DNA from: Mesorhizobium sp. B2-3-4
Lineage (GTDB): Bacteria; Pseudomonadota; Alphaproteobacteria; Rhizobiales; Rhizobiaceae
Length of the DNA: 64,000 bases
Reading direction: 5' to 3'
Assembly: GCF_006442315.1 (NCBI RefSeq)
Contig: NZ_VFVY01000002.1
Coordinates: 310,001-374,000, forward strand
The notes beneath the pieces are model-generated. The model saw nothing but the letters and a program-made list of their open reading frames with translations, was not told the origin of the DNA and did not search any database. Numbering within the stretch: the first letter of the stretch is position 1; each line of letters begins with the position of its first letter. Shown here piece after piece: positions 26,373-35,868 of the stretch. A program made the position numbers and the translations under genes.

Positions 26373-27632
26373 ATGAACCAGATGTCTCCCATCAATGTCG
26401 CGGTCAATGGCCGTACCTACGCCTGGCCGCGCGTGCCGGCGATCGCCATCTGCCTTGACGGCTGCGAGCCGGCCTATCTCGACGAAGCGATCAAGGCCGG
26501 GCTGATGCCGGCCCTGGTCAGGATCAAGCAGAAGGGCACGGTGCGTTTCGCGCACTCGGTCATTCCAAGCTTCACCAACCCGAACAATCTGTCGATCGCC
26601 ACCGGCCGTCCGCCGTCCGTGCACGGCATCTGCGGCAACTATCTCTACGAGCGCGAGACCGGCAAGGAAGTGATGATGAACGATCCGCGCTTCCTGCGCG
26701 CGCCGACCATCTTTCAGGCCTTCTACGATGCCGGCGCCAAGGTCGCCGTGGTCACCGCCAAGGACAAGCTGCGTGCACTGCTCGGCAAGGGCCTGGCTTT
26801 CGATGAAGGCCGCGCGCTGTGCTTCTCGGCCGAGAAGTCCGATACCACCACCGTGTCCGAGCACGGCATCGACAACGCCTCGAAGCATTTCGGCCTGCCG
26901 GTGCCGGAAGTCTATTCGGCCGAACTGTCGGAATTCGTCTTCGCCGCCGGCGTCCAGTTGCTGAAGGAGTTCCGCCCCGACATCATGTACCTGACGACGA
27001 CGGACTATGTGCAGCACAAATACGCACCCGGCGTGCCGCAGGCCAACGCCTTCTACGAGATGTTCGACAAATATCTGGCCGAGCTCGATGCGCTGGGCGC
27101 GGCGATCGTCGTCACCGCCGACCATGGCATGAAGCCCAAGCACAAGGCCGACGGCTCGCCCGACGTGGTCTATGTCCAGGACCTGCTCGACGAATGGCTG
27201 GGCAAGGATGCCGCCCGCGTCATCTTGCCGATAACCGATCCCTATGTCGTCCACCACGGCGCGCTTGGTTCCTTCGCCACCGCCTATCTTCCGGCTGACG
27301 CCGACCAGGCCGACATCATGGCGCGGCTGGCCAAGGTCGACGGCATCATGGTGGTGCTCGACAGCCCCGATGCCTGCGAGCGCTTCGAATTGCCGGCCGA
27401 CCGCATCGGCGACATCGTGCTTGTCTCGACCGAGAACAAGACCATCGGCACGTCGGAACATCGCCATGACCTGGCGGCGCTCAATGAGCCTTTACGTTCT
27501 CATGGCGGCCTGACCGAGCAGGAAGTGCCGTTCATCGTCAACCGCGTGCTGCCGGACCTGCCCAACGAGCCGACCCTGCGCAATTTCGACGCCTTCTACT
27601 ACGCCACGCTTGCCGCGGCTTTGGCGGTTTGA
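26373..27632 (+). CDS. phnA: Phosphonoacetate hydrolase
   Basis: An alkaline-phosphatase-superfamily enzyme of 419 residues using two zinc ions. Metal and nucleophile positions are visible as CLDGCEPAYLDEA (Asp), FTNPNNLSIATG (nucleophile Thr), TTDYVQHKY (Asp and His), TADHGMKPKH (Asp and His) and a late His-rich HHGALG. It splits phosphonoacetate to acetate and phosphate, the last step after PhnW and PhnY. The gene order phnW-phnA-phnY matches that known in Sinorhizobium. Confidence 0.9.
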   Translation: MNQMSPINVAVNGRTYAWPRVPAIAICLDGCEPAYLDEAIKAGLMPALVRIKQKGTVRFAHSVIPSFTNPNNLSIATGRPPSVHGICGNYLYERETGKEVMMNDPRFLRAPTIFQAFYDAGAKVAVVTAKDKLRALLGKGLAFDEGRALCFSAEKSDTTTVSEHGIDNASKHFGLPVPEVYSAELSEFVFAAGVQLLKEFRPDIMYLTTTDYVQHKYAPGVPQANAFYEMFDKYLAELDALGAAIVVTADHGMKPKHKADGSPDVVYVQDLLDEWLGKDAARVILPITDPYVVHHGALGSFATAYLPADADQADIMARLAKVDGIMVVLDSPDACERFELPADRIGDIVLVSTENKTIGTSEHRHDLAALNEPLRSHGGLTEQEVPFIVNRVLPDLPNEPTLRNFDAFYYATLAAALAV

Positions 27633-27637
27633 GCGTG

Positions 27638-27810
27638 TCGATCCCCACTCCGTCGAGCTTCGCTCGACACCTCTCCCCGATCGACGGGGGAGAGGGAGGG
27701 CGCCAAGATTAGCCATGGCCTAGCCCGGCGACGGCCGCAGACTTTGACTGATTTCCTCTCCCCTTCGATCGGGGGAGAGGTGGCCCGAAGGGCCGGAGTG
27801 GGGGTCGATC
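27638..27810. repeat. Composite palindromic intergenic element between phnA and phnY
   Basis: A 173-bp block bounded by an imperfect inverted repeat: TCGATCCCCACTCCG (27638-27652) against CGGAGTGGGGGTCGA (27794-27808), one mismatch. Inside are GTCGAGC/GCTCGAC (27652-27668), two CCTCTCCCC...GGGGGAGAGG hairpins (27670-27695 and 27755-27780) and GGCCC/GGGCC (27782-27794). It is non-coding, similar in plan but not identical to the element at 11513-11694, and probably a dispersed palindromic repeat of the genome. Confidence 0.75.
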
Positions 27811-27851
27811 CTCCGCCGTGACGTACCCAAGAATCTGCTGGAGCAGAGCCT

Positions 27852-29309
27852 ATGACCCAACTTGACCCCTCCATCAAAGTCCGCCACGAGCCGATGCGCA
27901 TTGCCGGCAGGAAGGTCGATGCCGACGGCGTCGTCGAGGTGCGCTATCCCTGGAACGATACGGTCATCGGTACCGTGCCGGCGGGCCGCGCCGAGCATGC
28001 CCGCCAGGCCTTCGAGATCGCGGCCGGCTACAGGTCGAAGCTGACGCGCTATGAGCGCCAGCAGATCCTGTTCCGGACAGCAGAAACTCTGGCGTCGCGC
28101 AAGGAGGAAATCTCGGACCTCATCACGCTGGAACTCGGCATCTCCAAGACGGATTCGCTCTACGAAGTCGGCCGCGCCTATGACGTGTTCACGCTTTCGG
28201 CGCAGATGTGCATCCAGGATGACGGCCAGATTTTCTCCTGCGACCTCACCCCGCATGGCAAGGCGCGCAAGATCTTCACCACGCGCGAGCCGCTGAAGGC
28301 GATTTCGGCGATCACGCCGTTCAACCATCCGCTCAACATGGTCTCGCACAAGGTGGCGCCGGCGATCGCCACCAACAATTGCGTGGTGGTGAAGCCGACC
28401 GAACTGACGCCGATGACGGCGCTGCTCCTGGCCGACATACTCTACGAAGCCGGGCTGCCGCCGGAGATGCTGTCTGTCGTGACCGGCTGGCCGGCCGACA
28501 TCGGCAACGAAATGATCACCAACGACAACATCGATCTCATCACCTTCACCGGCGGCGTGCCCGTCGGCAAGATGATCGCCCGCACCGCCGGCTACAAGCG
28601 CCAGGTGCTGGAACTCGGCGGCAACGACCCGCTGATCATCCTCAACGATCTCTCCGACGACGACCTGGCCAAGGCCGCCGATCTCGCGGTGGCGGGCGCG
28701 ACCAAGAATTCGGGTCAGCGCTGCACGGCGGTCAAGCGCATCCTCGTCCAGGAAAGCATAGCCGACCGCTTCGTGCCGCTAGTGCTGGAGCGCGCGAGGA
28801 AGATCCGCTTCGGCGACCCGATGGACCGCTCGACCGATCTCGGCACCGTCGTCCACGAAAAGGCGGCAGCACTGTTCGAAACCCGCGTCCACATGGCCGC
28901 CGGGCAGGGCGCGGAAATTCTCTACAATCCGGGCCGGCAGGGCGCGCTGCTGCCGCCGATCGTCGTCGACCGTGTGCCGCACACATCCGAACTGGTGATG
29001 GAAGAGACGTTCGGCCCGATCATCCCGATCGTGCGCGCACCCGACGATGACGAGGCGCTGATCAAGCTGTCCAACTCGACCGCCTTCGGCCTGTCGTCGG
29101 GGGTCTGCACCAACTCGTTTCCCCGCATGCAGAAATACATTGCCGGGCTGCAGGTCGGCACGGTCAACATCTGGGAAGTGCCGGGCTACCGCATCGAGAT
29201 GTCTCCCTTCGGCGGCATCAAGGATTCGGGCAATGGCTACAAGGAAGGCGTCATCGAGGCGATGAAGAGCTACACCAATGTGAAGACATTTTCGTTGCCC
29301 TGGTCATGA
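27852..29309 (+). CDS. phnY: Phosphonoacetaldehyde dehydrogenase
   Basis: A 485-residue aldehyde dehydrogenase with [10 protein letters not shown] for cofactor binding, the usual [10 protein letters not shown] lysine, ELGGNDPLI with the general base and [11 protein letters not shown] with the nucleophile Cys. It oxidises phosphonoacetaldehyde to phosphonoacetate with NAD+. It is separated from phnA only by the palindromic element, so they probably remain one operon. The start at 27852 gives a standard N-terminus. Confidence 0.9.
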   Translation: MTQLDPSIKVRHEPMRIAGRKVDADGVVEVRYPWNDTVIGTVPAGRAEHARQAFEIAAGYRSKLTRYERQQILFRTAETLASRKEEISDLITLELGISKTDSLYEVGRAYDVFTLSAQMCIQDDGQIFSCDLTPHGKARKIFTTREPLKAISAITPFNHPLNMVSHKVAPAIATNNCVVVKPTELTPMTALLLADILYEAGLPPEMLSVVTGWPADIGNEMITNDNIDLITFTGGVPVGKMIARTAGYKRQVLELGGNDPLIILNDLSDDDLAKAADLAVAGATKNSGQRCTAVKRILVQESIADRFVPLVLERARKIRFGDPMDRSTDLGTVVHEKAAALFETRVHMAAGQGAEILYNPGRQGALLPPIVVDRVPHTSELVMEETFGPIIPIVRAPDDDEALIKLSNSTAFGLSSGVCTNSFPRMQKYIAGLQVGTVNIWEVPGYRIEMSPFGGIKDSGNGYKEGVIEAMKSYTNVKTFSLPWS

Positions 29310-29379
29310 CCGGGCGGCATTGACGGGCAGATATCGAGGGGGCGTTCCACGCTCCCTCATTCGCGTTTCGGAGAGGGCT

Positions 29380-30738
29380 ATGGCCGCAATCACTGAGCTT
29401 GTGCACACAGAGGGCGATTCCAACACGACGGCGGCGCGTGGCCGCTGGGATGCCGGCCAGGACGATCCTCGCATTCGCGGCCTGCTCGACCGCGACGCGG
29501 CTGCCTTCATGCATCAGAGCCTGTCCAGCCCCTGCCTGTCGACGATCGCCAGGGCGCAAGGCATCTGGATCGAGGACACGGCCGGCCGCCGCTTCATGGA
29601 TTTCCACGGCAACAGCGTGCATCATCTGGGTTACGCTCACCCCAGGCTGGTGACCGCGATCAAGAAGCAGCTCGACGATCTCTGTTTCGCGCCGCGCCGC
29701 TTCACCTGCGAGCCCGCTGTAGAACTGGCCGAGAAACTGGCCGCCCTCGCACCGGGCGATCTCGGCAAGGTGCTGTTCACGACGGGCGGCTCCGACGCGA
29801 TCGAAGTGGCGCTGAAGATCGCGCGCGCCGCGACCGGCCGCTTTAAGACGGTGTCGTTCTGGGATGCGTTTCATGGCGCCGGTTTCGGTGCGGCAAGCGT
29901 GGGCGGCGAAGCGACGTTCCGCTCGCACATCGCAGGCCCGATGATGACCGGCACCGAGCATGTCGCGCCCTGGGACGGCTATCGCTGTCCCTACGGCCAT
30001 GACAGCCTGGAAGCTTCCGGCATCGCCTGCGCCAACATGATCGCCTATGTGCTCGGCCGCGAGCAGGATGTCGCGGCTGTCGTCGCCGAGCCGATGCGCG
30101 CGACGCCCAATCCGCCGCCGCCCGGTTTCTGGAAGCGTGTGCGCGAGGCCTGCGACCGGCACGGCACGCTGCTGATCTTCGACGAGATCCCGACCGGCCT
30201 CGGCAAGACCGGGAAATTCTTCGCCCATGAGCATGATGGCGTGACGCCTGACATCGTCGTGCTGGGCAAATCTCTCGGCGGCGGCATCCTGCCGATCGCC
30301 GCCGTCATCGCGCGCCGCGACCTCGACGTCACCGGCGGCTTCGCCATCGGCCACTACACCCATGAGAAGAACCCGGTGACGACGCGCGCCGCGCTGACGA
30401 CCATCGACATCATCCTGGAGGAAGGCTTGGTCGAGCGTTCCGCCGAACTCGGCCGTCATATGCTCGGGCGCATGCAGGAGCTGATGGCGCGCTCGTCTCA
30501 TGTCGGCGATGTCAGGGGCAGGGGGCTGATGGTCGGCGTGGAACTGGTCGAGGATCGCGCCTCACGCCAGCCGGCCCGCGATCTGGCGGAGCGCGTCTTC
30601 TATACCTGCCTGGAGCAGGGTCTGAGCTTCAAGATCAGTCACGGCAACGTGCTGACACTATCGCCGCCGCTGGTCATTTCGAAGACCGATCTCGACCGCG
30701 CGCTCGACATCGTCGAACGCGCCGTGCTGGCAGCCTGA
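29380..30738 (+). CDS. pbfA: Probable (R)-1-hydroxy-2-aminoethylphosphonate ammonia-lyase
   Basis: A class III aminotransferase-like protein of 452 residues. FTTGGSDAIEVALKIARAA binds cofactor, IFDEIPTGLGKTG has the PLP-pyridine Asp, and VLGKSLGGGILP carries the lysine. The N-terminal region (LLDRDAAAFMHQSLSSPCL, then FMDFHGNSVHHLGYAHPR) is what I remember as diagnostic of PbfA, an ammonia-lyase that feeds hydroxylated aminoethylphosphonate into the PhnW pathway as phosphonoacetaldehyde. Its location 70 bp after phnY fits. The start at 29380 has GGAGAGG upstream. A plain aminotransferase is the alternative. Confidence 0.75.
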   Translation: MAAITELVHTEGDSNTTAARGRWDAGQDDPRIRGLLDRDAAAFMHQSLSSPCLSTIARAQGIWIEDTAGRRFMDFHGNSVHHLGYAHPRLVTAIKKQLDDLCFAPRRFTCEPAVELAEKLAALAPGDLGKVLFTTGGSDAIEVALKIARAATGRFKTVSFWDAFHGAGFGAASVGGEATFRSHIAGPMMTGTEHVAPWDGYRCPYGHDSLEASGIACANMIAYVLGREQDVAAVVAEPMRATPNPPPPGFWKRVREACDRHGTLLIFDEIPTGLGKTGKFFAHEHDGVTPDIVVLGKSLGGGILPIAAVIARRDLDVTGGFAIGHYTHEKNPVTTRAALTTIDIILEEGLVERSAELGRHMLGRMQELMARSSHVGDVRGRGLMVGVELVEDRASRQPARDLAERVFYTCLEQGLSFKISHGNVLTLSPPLVISKTDLDRALDIVERAVLAA

Positions 30739-30741
30739 TCC

Positions 30742-31752
30742 GTGAAGGCCGTCCGCACCGACCGTGAGCTGGAATGCCCTGGCATAGACGCCGGCTTGAG
30801 GGCCAGGGGCATTGACTTGGTGACCCTGCCGGATGGCATTCCGGAAGACGATCTCGCCAGGGCGGTCGCCGACGCCGATCTGCTGTTGATGTGCTACACG
30901 CCGATCACGGCGCGGGTGATCGAGGCCGCGCCGAAATTGAAGGGCATCGTCAAATATGGTGTCGGCGTCGACGCCATCGACATTCCCGCCGCGATGCCGC
31001 GCGGCATTCCTGTCGTCAATGTGCCTGAATATGCCGAGGAAACCGTCGCCGAAGGCGCGTTCGCACTGATGATCGCGTTGGCAAAGCGGCTGCCGGCGAT
31101 CACGCGGGCAATGGCGAGCGATGGCTGGATCTGGCCCGAGCAGCGCTGGCTGGGGCGCGATATCTCCGGAGCCACACTTGGGCTCGTCGGCTGCGGCAAG
31201 ATCGGCCGCAGCATGGCGCGCATGGCAGGCCAGGGTTTTCGCGCGCGTGTGCTTGGCTTCGATCCCGGTGTCGATGCCGCGACCATGCACGCCGCCGGCA
31301 TCGAGAAGGCGCACGATCTCCACGCCATGCTGGGCGCCTGTGACTTCGTTTCCATCCATTGCGTTCTGAACGACCAGACACGCGGCCTGATCGGCAAGCA
31401 TGAGCTCGCCTGCCTGAAGCCCACCGCCATCATCGTCAATGTCTCGCGCGGTGCGCTGATCGATGAGGCCGCACTTGTCGAGGCAATCCTTGCCGGCAGG
31501 ATCGGCGGGGCCGGTCTCGATGTCTACTCGCTCGAGCCGCTGGCCAGGGCAGGCCACCCGATGAGCGCTCTGTTCGGTCGCGACAATGTGATCCTGTTTC
31601 CGCATCTTACCTTCTTCACGCACTTGGCGATGCGCCGCCTGGAAGACGACACGCTCGCGCGTTGCTTCGAGGTTATCGAGGGCAGGCCAGTGACCGTCCG
31701 CTCGCACGATCCGCGGTTGAGGGCGCAGACCTCAGGCGTTTCGTTCGGCTGA
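30742..31752 (+). CDS. D-2-hydroxyacid dehydrogenase family protein
   Basis: A 336-residue NAD-dependent D-2-hydroxyacid dehydrogenase: the Rossmann motif GLVGCGKIGRSMARMA lies near residue 150. Catalytic Arg is in NVSRGALIDE, Glu in LDVYSLEPLA and His in FPHLTFFTH. The start is GTG 30742, three bases after the pbfA stop, so it is co-transcribed with the phosphonate genes. Its role there is unknown: it could reduce or oxidise a 2-hydroxy/2-oxo phosphonate such as a phosphonopyruvate or phosphonolactate analogue, which is inference. Confidence 0.75.
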   Translation: MKAVRTDRELECPGIDAGLRARGIDLVTLPDGIPEDDLARAVADADLLLMCYTPITARVIEAAPKLKGIVKYGVGVDAIDIPAAMPRGIPVVNVPEYAEETVAEGAFALMIALAKRLPAITRAMASDGWIWPEQRWLGRDISGATLGLVGCGKIGRSMARMAGQGFRARVLGFDPGVDAATMHAAGIEKAHDLHAMLGACDFVSIHCVLNDQTRGLIGKHELACLKPTAIIVNVSRGALIDEAALVEAILAGRIGGAGLDVYSLEPLARAGHPMSALFGRDNVILFPHLTFFTHLAMRRLEDDTLARCFEVIEGRPVTVRSHDPRLRAQTSGVSFG

Positions 31753-32007
31753 TAAATCTTATATTTTTCAATTGAATAGCGGCTTTGATCGCAGGAAGAA
31801 CCGCGCCTGCGACAGCGATGCGACAGTTCCATGACAAGTATCAGAGGAAACTTGTCTGTCATAAAATAAATAGATTTTACTTATCGATCGCCGATCCTCA
31901 GAGTTGTCACAACGACGACATCCAACCGGCTCAACGTCCGTCAGAGACCGAAGCCGGCTGGGCCTGGTGCATCGCGCAATGTGCATTCAATCAAAGGGGA
32001 ACTGGTC
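31753..32007. promoter_or_regulatory. AT-rich region upstream of the phosphonate importer
   Basis: A 255-bp gap with no supported gene. It begins AT-rich and holds the perfect palindrome TTCAATTGAA (31767-31776), then a second AT-rich patch at 31858-31885. It probably contains the promoter of the importer operon. Confidence 0.35.
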
Positions 32008-33036
32008 ATGAAATCACGAAACGCAACCATGGTCGCGGCACTCGCCGCATTGCTCGCTTCGGCCGCCCTCGTCGGCCCGGCGCTCGCCGACGGCGTCGTC
32101 ACCATCTATTCGGCCGACGGCCTGCATGACGGCAATGGCAGCTGGTACGAGACCGAATTCGCCGCCTTCACCAAGGCGACCGGCATCACCGTACAGTATA
32201 TCGAGGCAGGTTCGGGCGGCGTCGTCGAGCGTGTCGCCAAGGAAAAGTCGAACCCGCAGGCCGACGTGCTGGTCACCCTGCCGCCCTTCATCCAGCGCGC
32301 CGCCGCGGATGGCCTGCTGCAGGATTACAAGCCTGAAGCCGCGTCCCAGATCGACGGCGGCACCGACAAATACCGGCCGCTGGTCAACAACTACATGAAC
32401 TTCATCTACAACAGCGCCGTGCTGTCGGAAGCGCCGAAGAACTACAGCGACCTGCTCGATCCGAAGTTCAAGGGCAAGATCCAGTACTCTACCCCTGGCC
32501 AGGCCGGCGACGGCACCGCCGTGATGCTGCAGATCATCCATGCCTTCGGCGGCGAGGATGCCGGCTTCGAGTTCATGAAGAAGCTGCAGGACAACAATGT
32601 CGGTCCTTCCGCCTCGACCGGCAAGCTGACCGCACTGGTCAACAAGGGCGAATTGCATGTCGCCAATGGCGATCTGCAGATGAACATGTCGCAGATGGCC
32701 GACAATCCCAATATCAAGGTGTTCTGGCCCGCCGGCCCGGATGGCACCCGCTCCACCTTCGCGCTGCCTTACGAGATCGGCCTGGTGACCGGTGCGCCGA
32801 ATGGCGACAACGGCAAGAAGCTGATCGACTTCCTGCTGTCCAAGGAGGCCCAGTCGACCGTAAGCTCCGTTGCCCTCGGTATGCCGGCCCGCAAGGACGT
32901 GGCGCCATCCGACGCCAACTTTGCCAAGTTGCAGGAGGCGATGAAAGGCCTGACCATCTGGTCGCCGAACTGGGACGAAGCGCTGAGCAAGCTGCCGGAC
33001 TACGTCAAGAAGTGGAACGAAGCGACCGGAAGCTGA
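32008..33036 (+). CDS. phnS: 2-aminoethylphosphonate ABC transporter substrate-binding protein
   Basis: A 342-residue periplasmic binding protein with a signal peptide of about 27 residues ([20 protein letters not shown], then LVGPALA). The mature protein starts [15 protein letters not shown] and resembles the iron/phosphonate branch of solute-binding family 1. The [19 protein letters not shown] and [15 protein letters not shown] segments are typical of phosphonate receptors. ATG 32008 is preferred over the upstream frame because the signal peptide begins there. The adjacent phnW-phnA-phnY genes point to 2-aminoethylphosphonate; an iron(III) receptor is a less likely alternative. Confidence 0.75.
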   Translation: MKSRNATMVAALAALLASAALVGPALADGVVTIYSADGLHDGNGSWYETEFAAFTKATGITVQYIEAGSGGVVERVAKEKSNPQADVLVTLPPFIQRAAADGLLQDYKPEAASQIDGGTDKYRPLVNNYMNFIYNSAVLSEAPKNYSDLLDPKFKGKIQYSTPGQAGDGTAVMLQIIHAFGGEDAGFEFMKKLQDNNVGPSASTGKLTALVNKGELHVANGDLQMNMSQMADNPNIKVFWPAGPDGTRSTFALPYEIGLVTGAPNGDNGKKLIDFLLSKEAQSTVSSVALGMPARKDVAPSDANFAKLQEAMKGLTIWSPNWDEALSKLPDYVKKWNEATGS

Positions 33037-33068
33037 AACCCGAGGGCAGAAATCCGGAGGACCAAGCC

Positions 33069-34214
33069 ATGTCGGCCGTCGCTTTCACAGGTCCCAGTGT
33101 CATGGACATCGACGCCGCGAAAATTCGCGGCGCCGGCTCCAATGTCCATTTCGACAAGGTCAGCGTCGCCTATGGCGCCCATGTCGTCCTGCACCCGCTG
33201 ACGCTGGACATCGCGCCGGGCGAAATCCTGGCGATGATCGGCCCCTCCGGCTCCGGCAAGACAACGGCCTTGCGGGCGGTCGCAGGCTTCGTGCGGCCGG
33301 CAAGCGGCCGCATCCGCATCGGTGCCACCGATGTGACCGACCTGCCGCCCTATGAGCGTGGGCTCGGCATGGTGGTGCAGAACTATGCGCTGTTCCCGCA
33401 TATGCGGGTCGAGGACAATGTCGCCTTCGGGCTCAGGGCACAGGGCGCCGACAAGGCGCTGATCGGCGAACGGGTCAAAGATGCACTCGCCACAGTCGGC
33501 ATGGCGACGTTTGCCCGGCGCTATCCGCGCGAGCTTTCGGGTGGCCAGCAGCAGCGCGTCGCCATTGCTAGGGCACTCGCGGTGCGGCCACGCGTGCTCC
33601 TGCTCGACGAGCCGCTGTCGGCGCTCGACGCGCAGATACGCCGCAACATGGTCGAGGAGATCGCCCGCCTGCATCGCAGCCTGCCGGGCCTGACGATCCT
33701 CTATGTCACCCACGACCAGACCGAGGCGCTGACGCTTGCCGACAAGATCGCCATCATGCGCGACGGCAGGGTCTGTTCGCATGGGCCGACAACGGAACTT
33801 TACCGCCGCCCGCCGAACCGCTTCACCGCTGAATTCCTCGGCCGCGCCAACCTTCTGCCGGTGACGGTTGCCGAGGCTGCCGGCCCGAAAGGCTTTGCGA
33901 CGGCCAGACATGGCGACGCCCTGCTCACCAGTGCCGGCCGTGACGAGAAGGCCGGCGACAAGAGCCTGCTGTGCATCAGGCCGCAGCATCTGAGCCTCAC
34001 GGCCGACAGCGAGCACACCAACCGCATTGTCGGTACGCTGAGGGAAGTGCACTGGCAGGGCGAACTCACGCATCTGGTGCTCGATGTCGATGGCACGCCA
34101 CTGCGCGTCTCGGCGACGAAACTGCCTATGGCCCTGCCGGAACCGGGCACGAAGGTGCCGCTGTTCTTCGCGCCCGCCGACACATCGCTGCTTCCGGAAG
34201 ACGCCGGTGTCTGA
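33069..34214 (+). CDS. phnT: 2-aminoethylphosphonate ABC transporter ATP-binding protein
   Basis: A 381-residue ATPase of the PotA/FbpC branch: Walker A GPSGSGKTT, signature LSGGQQQRVAIARAL, Walker B LLLDEPLSALD and the switch His in YVTHDQTEA. A C-terminal TOBE-type domain begins near residue 250. ATG 33069 is fixed by CCGGAGG ten bases upstream. The importer's energiser, it overlaps the following permease by eight bases. Confidence 0.75.
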   Translation: MSAVAFTGPSVMDIDAAKIRGAGSNVHFDKVSVAYGAHVVLHPLTLDIAPGEILAMIGPSGSGKTTALRAVAGFVRPASGRIRIGATDVTDLPPYERGLGMVVQNYALFPHMRVEDNVAFGLRAQGADKALIGERVKDALATVGMATFARRYPRELSGGQQQRVAIARALAVRPRVLLLDEPLSALDAQIRRNMVEEIARLHRSLPGLTILYVTHDQTEALTLADKIAIMRDGRVCSHGPTTELYRRPPNRFTAEFLGRANLLPVTVAEAAGPKGFATARHGDALLTSAGRDEKAGDKSLLCIRPQHLSLTADSEHTNRIVGTLREVHWQGELTHLVLDVDGTPLRVSATKLPMALPEPGTKVPLFFAPADTSLLPEDAGV

Positions 34215-35067
34215 AGCGCTCGCCATCGCTGCGCCGACGGCCGGGAAGCGAGAGCCGGGCCGGCTGTGGATCGTGCCGCCGGCGGCGCTGCTCGCCCTGC
34301 TGTTCTTCTACCCGCTGGCTCTGATTGTACGCCAGGCGTTCCTCGATGACGGCGGCGCCGCCAACGCCGCCGAGATCATCCGTGTCCTGCATTCGCGCTT
34401 CTTCCTCAACGCGCTGGTCAACACGGTGACGATCTCGGTCGCTGCGACGGCCGGATGCCTGATCGTCGGCCTCGTGCTGGCGCTGATCCTTGCCTTCGTG
34501 CCGTTTCCCGGCAGCGGCTTCATCGCCCGGCTGATCGACACCTTCATCGCGTTGCCGACCTTCCTGGTGACGCTTGCCTTCACCTTTCTCTATGGCTCCG
34601 CCGGCATGCTCAATTCCGGGCTGATGGAGGTCTTCTCGTTGCCGCTGCCGCCTGTCGATTTCCTCTATTCGACCTGGGGCGTGGTGCTGGCTGAAGTCAC
34701 CGTCTACACGCCCTTCATCCTGCGGCCGCTGCTCGCCGCCTTCTCCTTGGTCGATCGCGGCCAGATCGAAGCGGCAAGCGTGCTTGGTGCTCGGCCGTTC
34801 CGCATTGTCCGCCAGGTCATCCTGCCGGCGGCCGTGCCCGCGCTCATCGCCGGCGGCAGCCTCTGCCTGCTGCTCACCGTCAACGAATTCGGCATCGTGC
34901 TGTTCATCGGCGCCAAGGGCGTCATCACGCTGCCGCTGCTGATCTATGGCAAGGCGATTCAGGAATCGGCCTACCAGGTTGCCTGCATCATCGCCACGAT
35001 CAACATCGCCTTGTCGCTGGGACTGTTCGGCCTCTACCGGTTCGCCGCCGGCCGCCTGGGAGCCTAG
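34207..35067 (+). CDS. phnU: 2-aminoethylphosphonate ABC transporter permease
   Basis: An inner-membrane permease of 286 residues with about six helices, the first at roughly residues 20-40 (IVPPAALLALLFFYPLALIV). The EAA loop is EAASVLGARPFRIVRQVILP. The start is taken as GTG 34207 inside the end of phnT; the frame is open further upstream, but that part would be an Arg/Cys-rich shadow of phnT. Translational coupling through the eight-base overlap supports the choice. Confidence 0.75.
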   Translation: MSEALAIAAPTAGKREPGRLWIVPPAALLALLFFYPLALIVRQAFLDDGGAANAAEIIRVLHSRFFLNALVNTVTISVAATAGCLIVGLVLALILAFVPFPGSGFIARLIDTFIALPTFLVTLAFTFLYGSAGMLNSGLMEVFSLPLPPVDFLYSTWGVVLAEVTVYTPFILRPLLAAFSLVDRGQIEAASVLGARPFRIVRQVILPAAVPALIAGGSLCLLLTVNEFGIVLFIGAKGVITLPLLIYGKAIQESAYQVACIIATINIALSLGLFGLYRFAAGRLGA

Positions 35068-35069
35068 CC

Positions 35070-35867
35070 ATGCTGGTCTGGTCGCGATCCGGTCGCCTGT
35101 TGATCTGGGTGCTCTTCGCACTGATCTTCGGCGTGCTGTTCCTGGCGCCTCTGGCCGTTATCTTGCTCTCCAGCCTCGCCGACCAGTGGAACGGGGTGCT
35201 GCCCAACGGCTTCACGACGGAGCACTATACTGACGTCGCCAGGGGCGCGGCCTGGAATGCGGTCAAGGCGAGCCTTGTCACCGGCTTTCTCGCCAGCGCA
35301 CTGGCGCTGGTCAGCGGCACCTGGGCAGCCCTGTCGCTTCGCCTTCAGGGCCATGCCTTGAAGCGGTTGCTCGGCCTGTTGTTCTTCATCCCCAGTGCTG
35401 TCCCTTCGGTGTCGGTCGGCCTTGGCCTGCTTGTCGCCTTCAGCCATCCGCCGCTGCTGCTCAACGGCACGATCGCCATTGTCATGATCGCGCATTTCGT
35501 GCTGATCTCGGCCTTCACCTTCGGCAATGTCTCGGCCGGGCTGGCGCGGCTGTCGCCCGATTTCGAGCAGGTGGCATCCAGCCTCGGCGCGCGGCCGGCC
35601 TACCGGCTCTGGCATGTGACGCTGCCGCTGCTGGCGCCCTACCTGGTCGCTGCCTTCGGCCTCAGCTTTGCCCTGTCGATGGGCGAACTCGGCGCCACCG
35701 TCATGGTCTATCCGCCGGGCTGGCTGACGCTGCCGGTCTCGATCTTCAGCCTTACCGATCGCGGCGACATCTTTGCCGGAGCGGCACTCACCATGATCCT
35801 GGTGGCGTCAACGCTGGTCCTGCTGCTTGGCCTCGAACGCATCACCGCGCGCGCCACCGGATCGTAG
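35070..35867 (+). CDS. phnV: 2-aminoethylphosphonate ABC transporter permease
   Basis: A permease of 265 residues with about six helices and the EAA loop EQVASSLGARPAYRLWHVTLP. It starts two bases after phnU. The last gene of the importer, it ends one base before the convergent MaoC gene, so no long terminator fits between. The heterodimer PhnUV would form the membrane channel. Confidence 0.75.
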   Translation: MLVWSRSGRLLIWVLFALIFGVLFLAPLAVILLSSLADQWNGVLPNGFTTEHYTDVARGAAWNAVKASLVTGFLASALALVSGTWAALSLRLQGHALKRLLGLLFFIPSAVPSVSVGLGLLVAFSHPPLLLNGTIAIVMIAHFVLISAFTFGNVSAGLARLSPDFEQVASSLGARPAYRLWHVTLPLLAPYLVAAFGLSFALSMGELGATVMVYPPGWLTLPVSIFSLTDRGDIFAGAALTMILVASTLVLLLGLERITARATGS

Positions 35868-35868
35868 T

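Noticed and set aside
25113..27467. Long open frame of 784 codons on the minus strand opposite phnW and phnA
   Set aside because: It is a shadow of two well-conserved genes in high-GC DNA: low-complexity His/Arg/Gly-rich translation, no motif, no ribosome site.
11513..27810. Insertion sequence or integrative element carrying the catabolic loci
   Set aside because: The palindromic blocks encode nothing, and there is no transposase, integrase, tRNA target or base-composition break.
31981..33036. Iron(III) uptake system (fbpABC)
   Set aside because: The receptor family overlaps with iron receptors, but there is one receptor, one ATPase and two separate permeases directly after phosphonate genes; the phosphonate assignment fits better.
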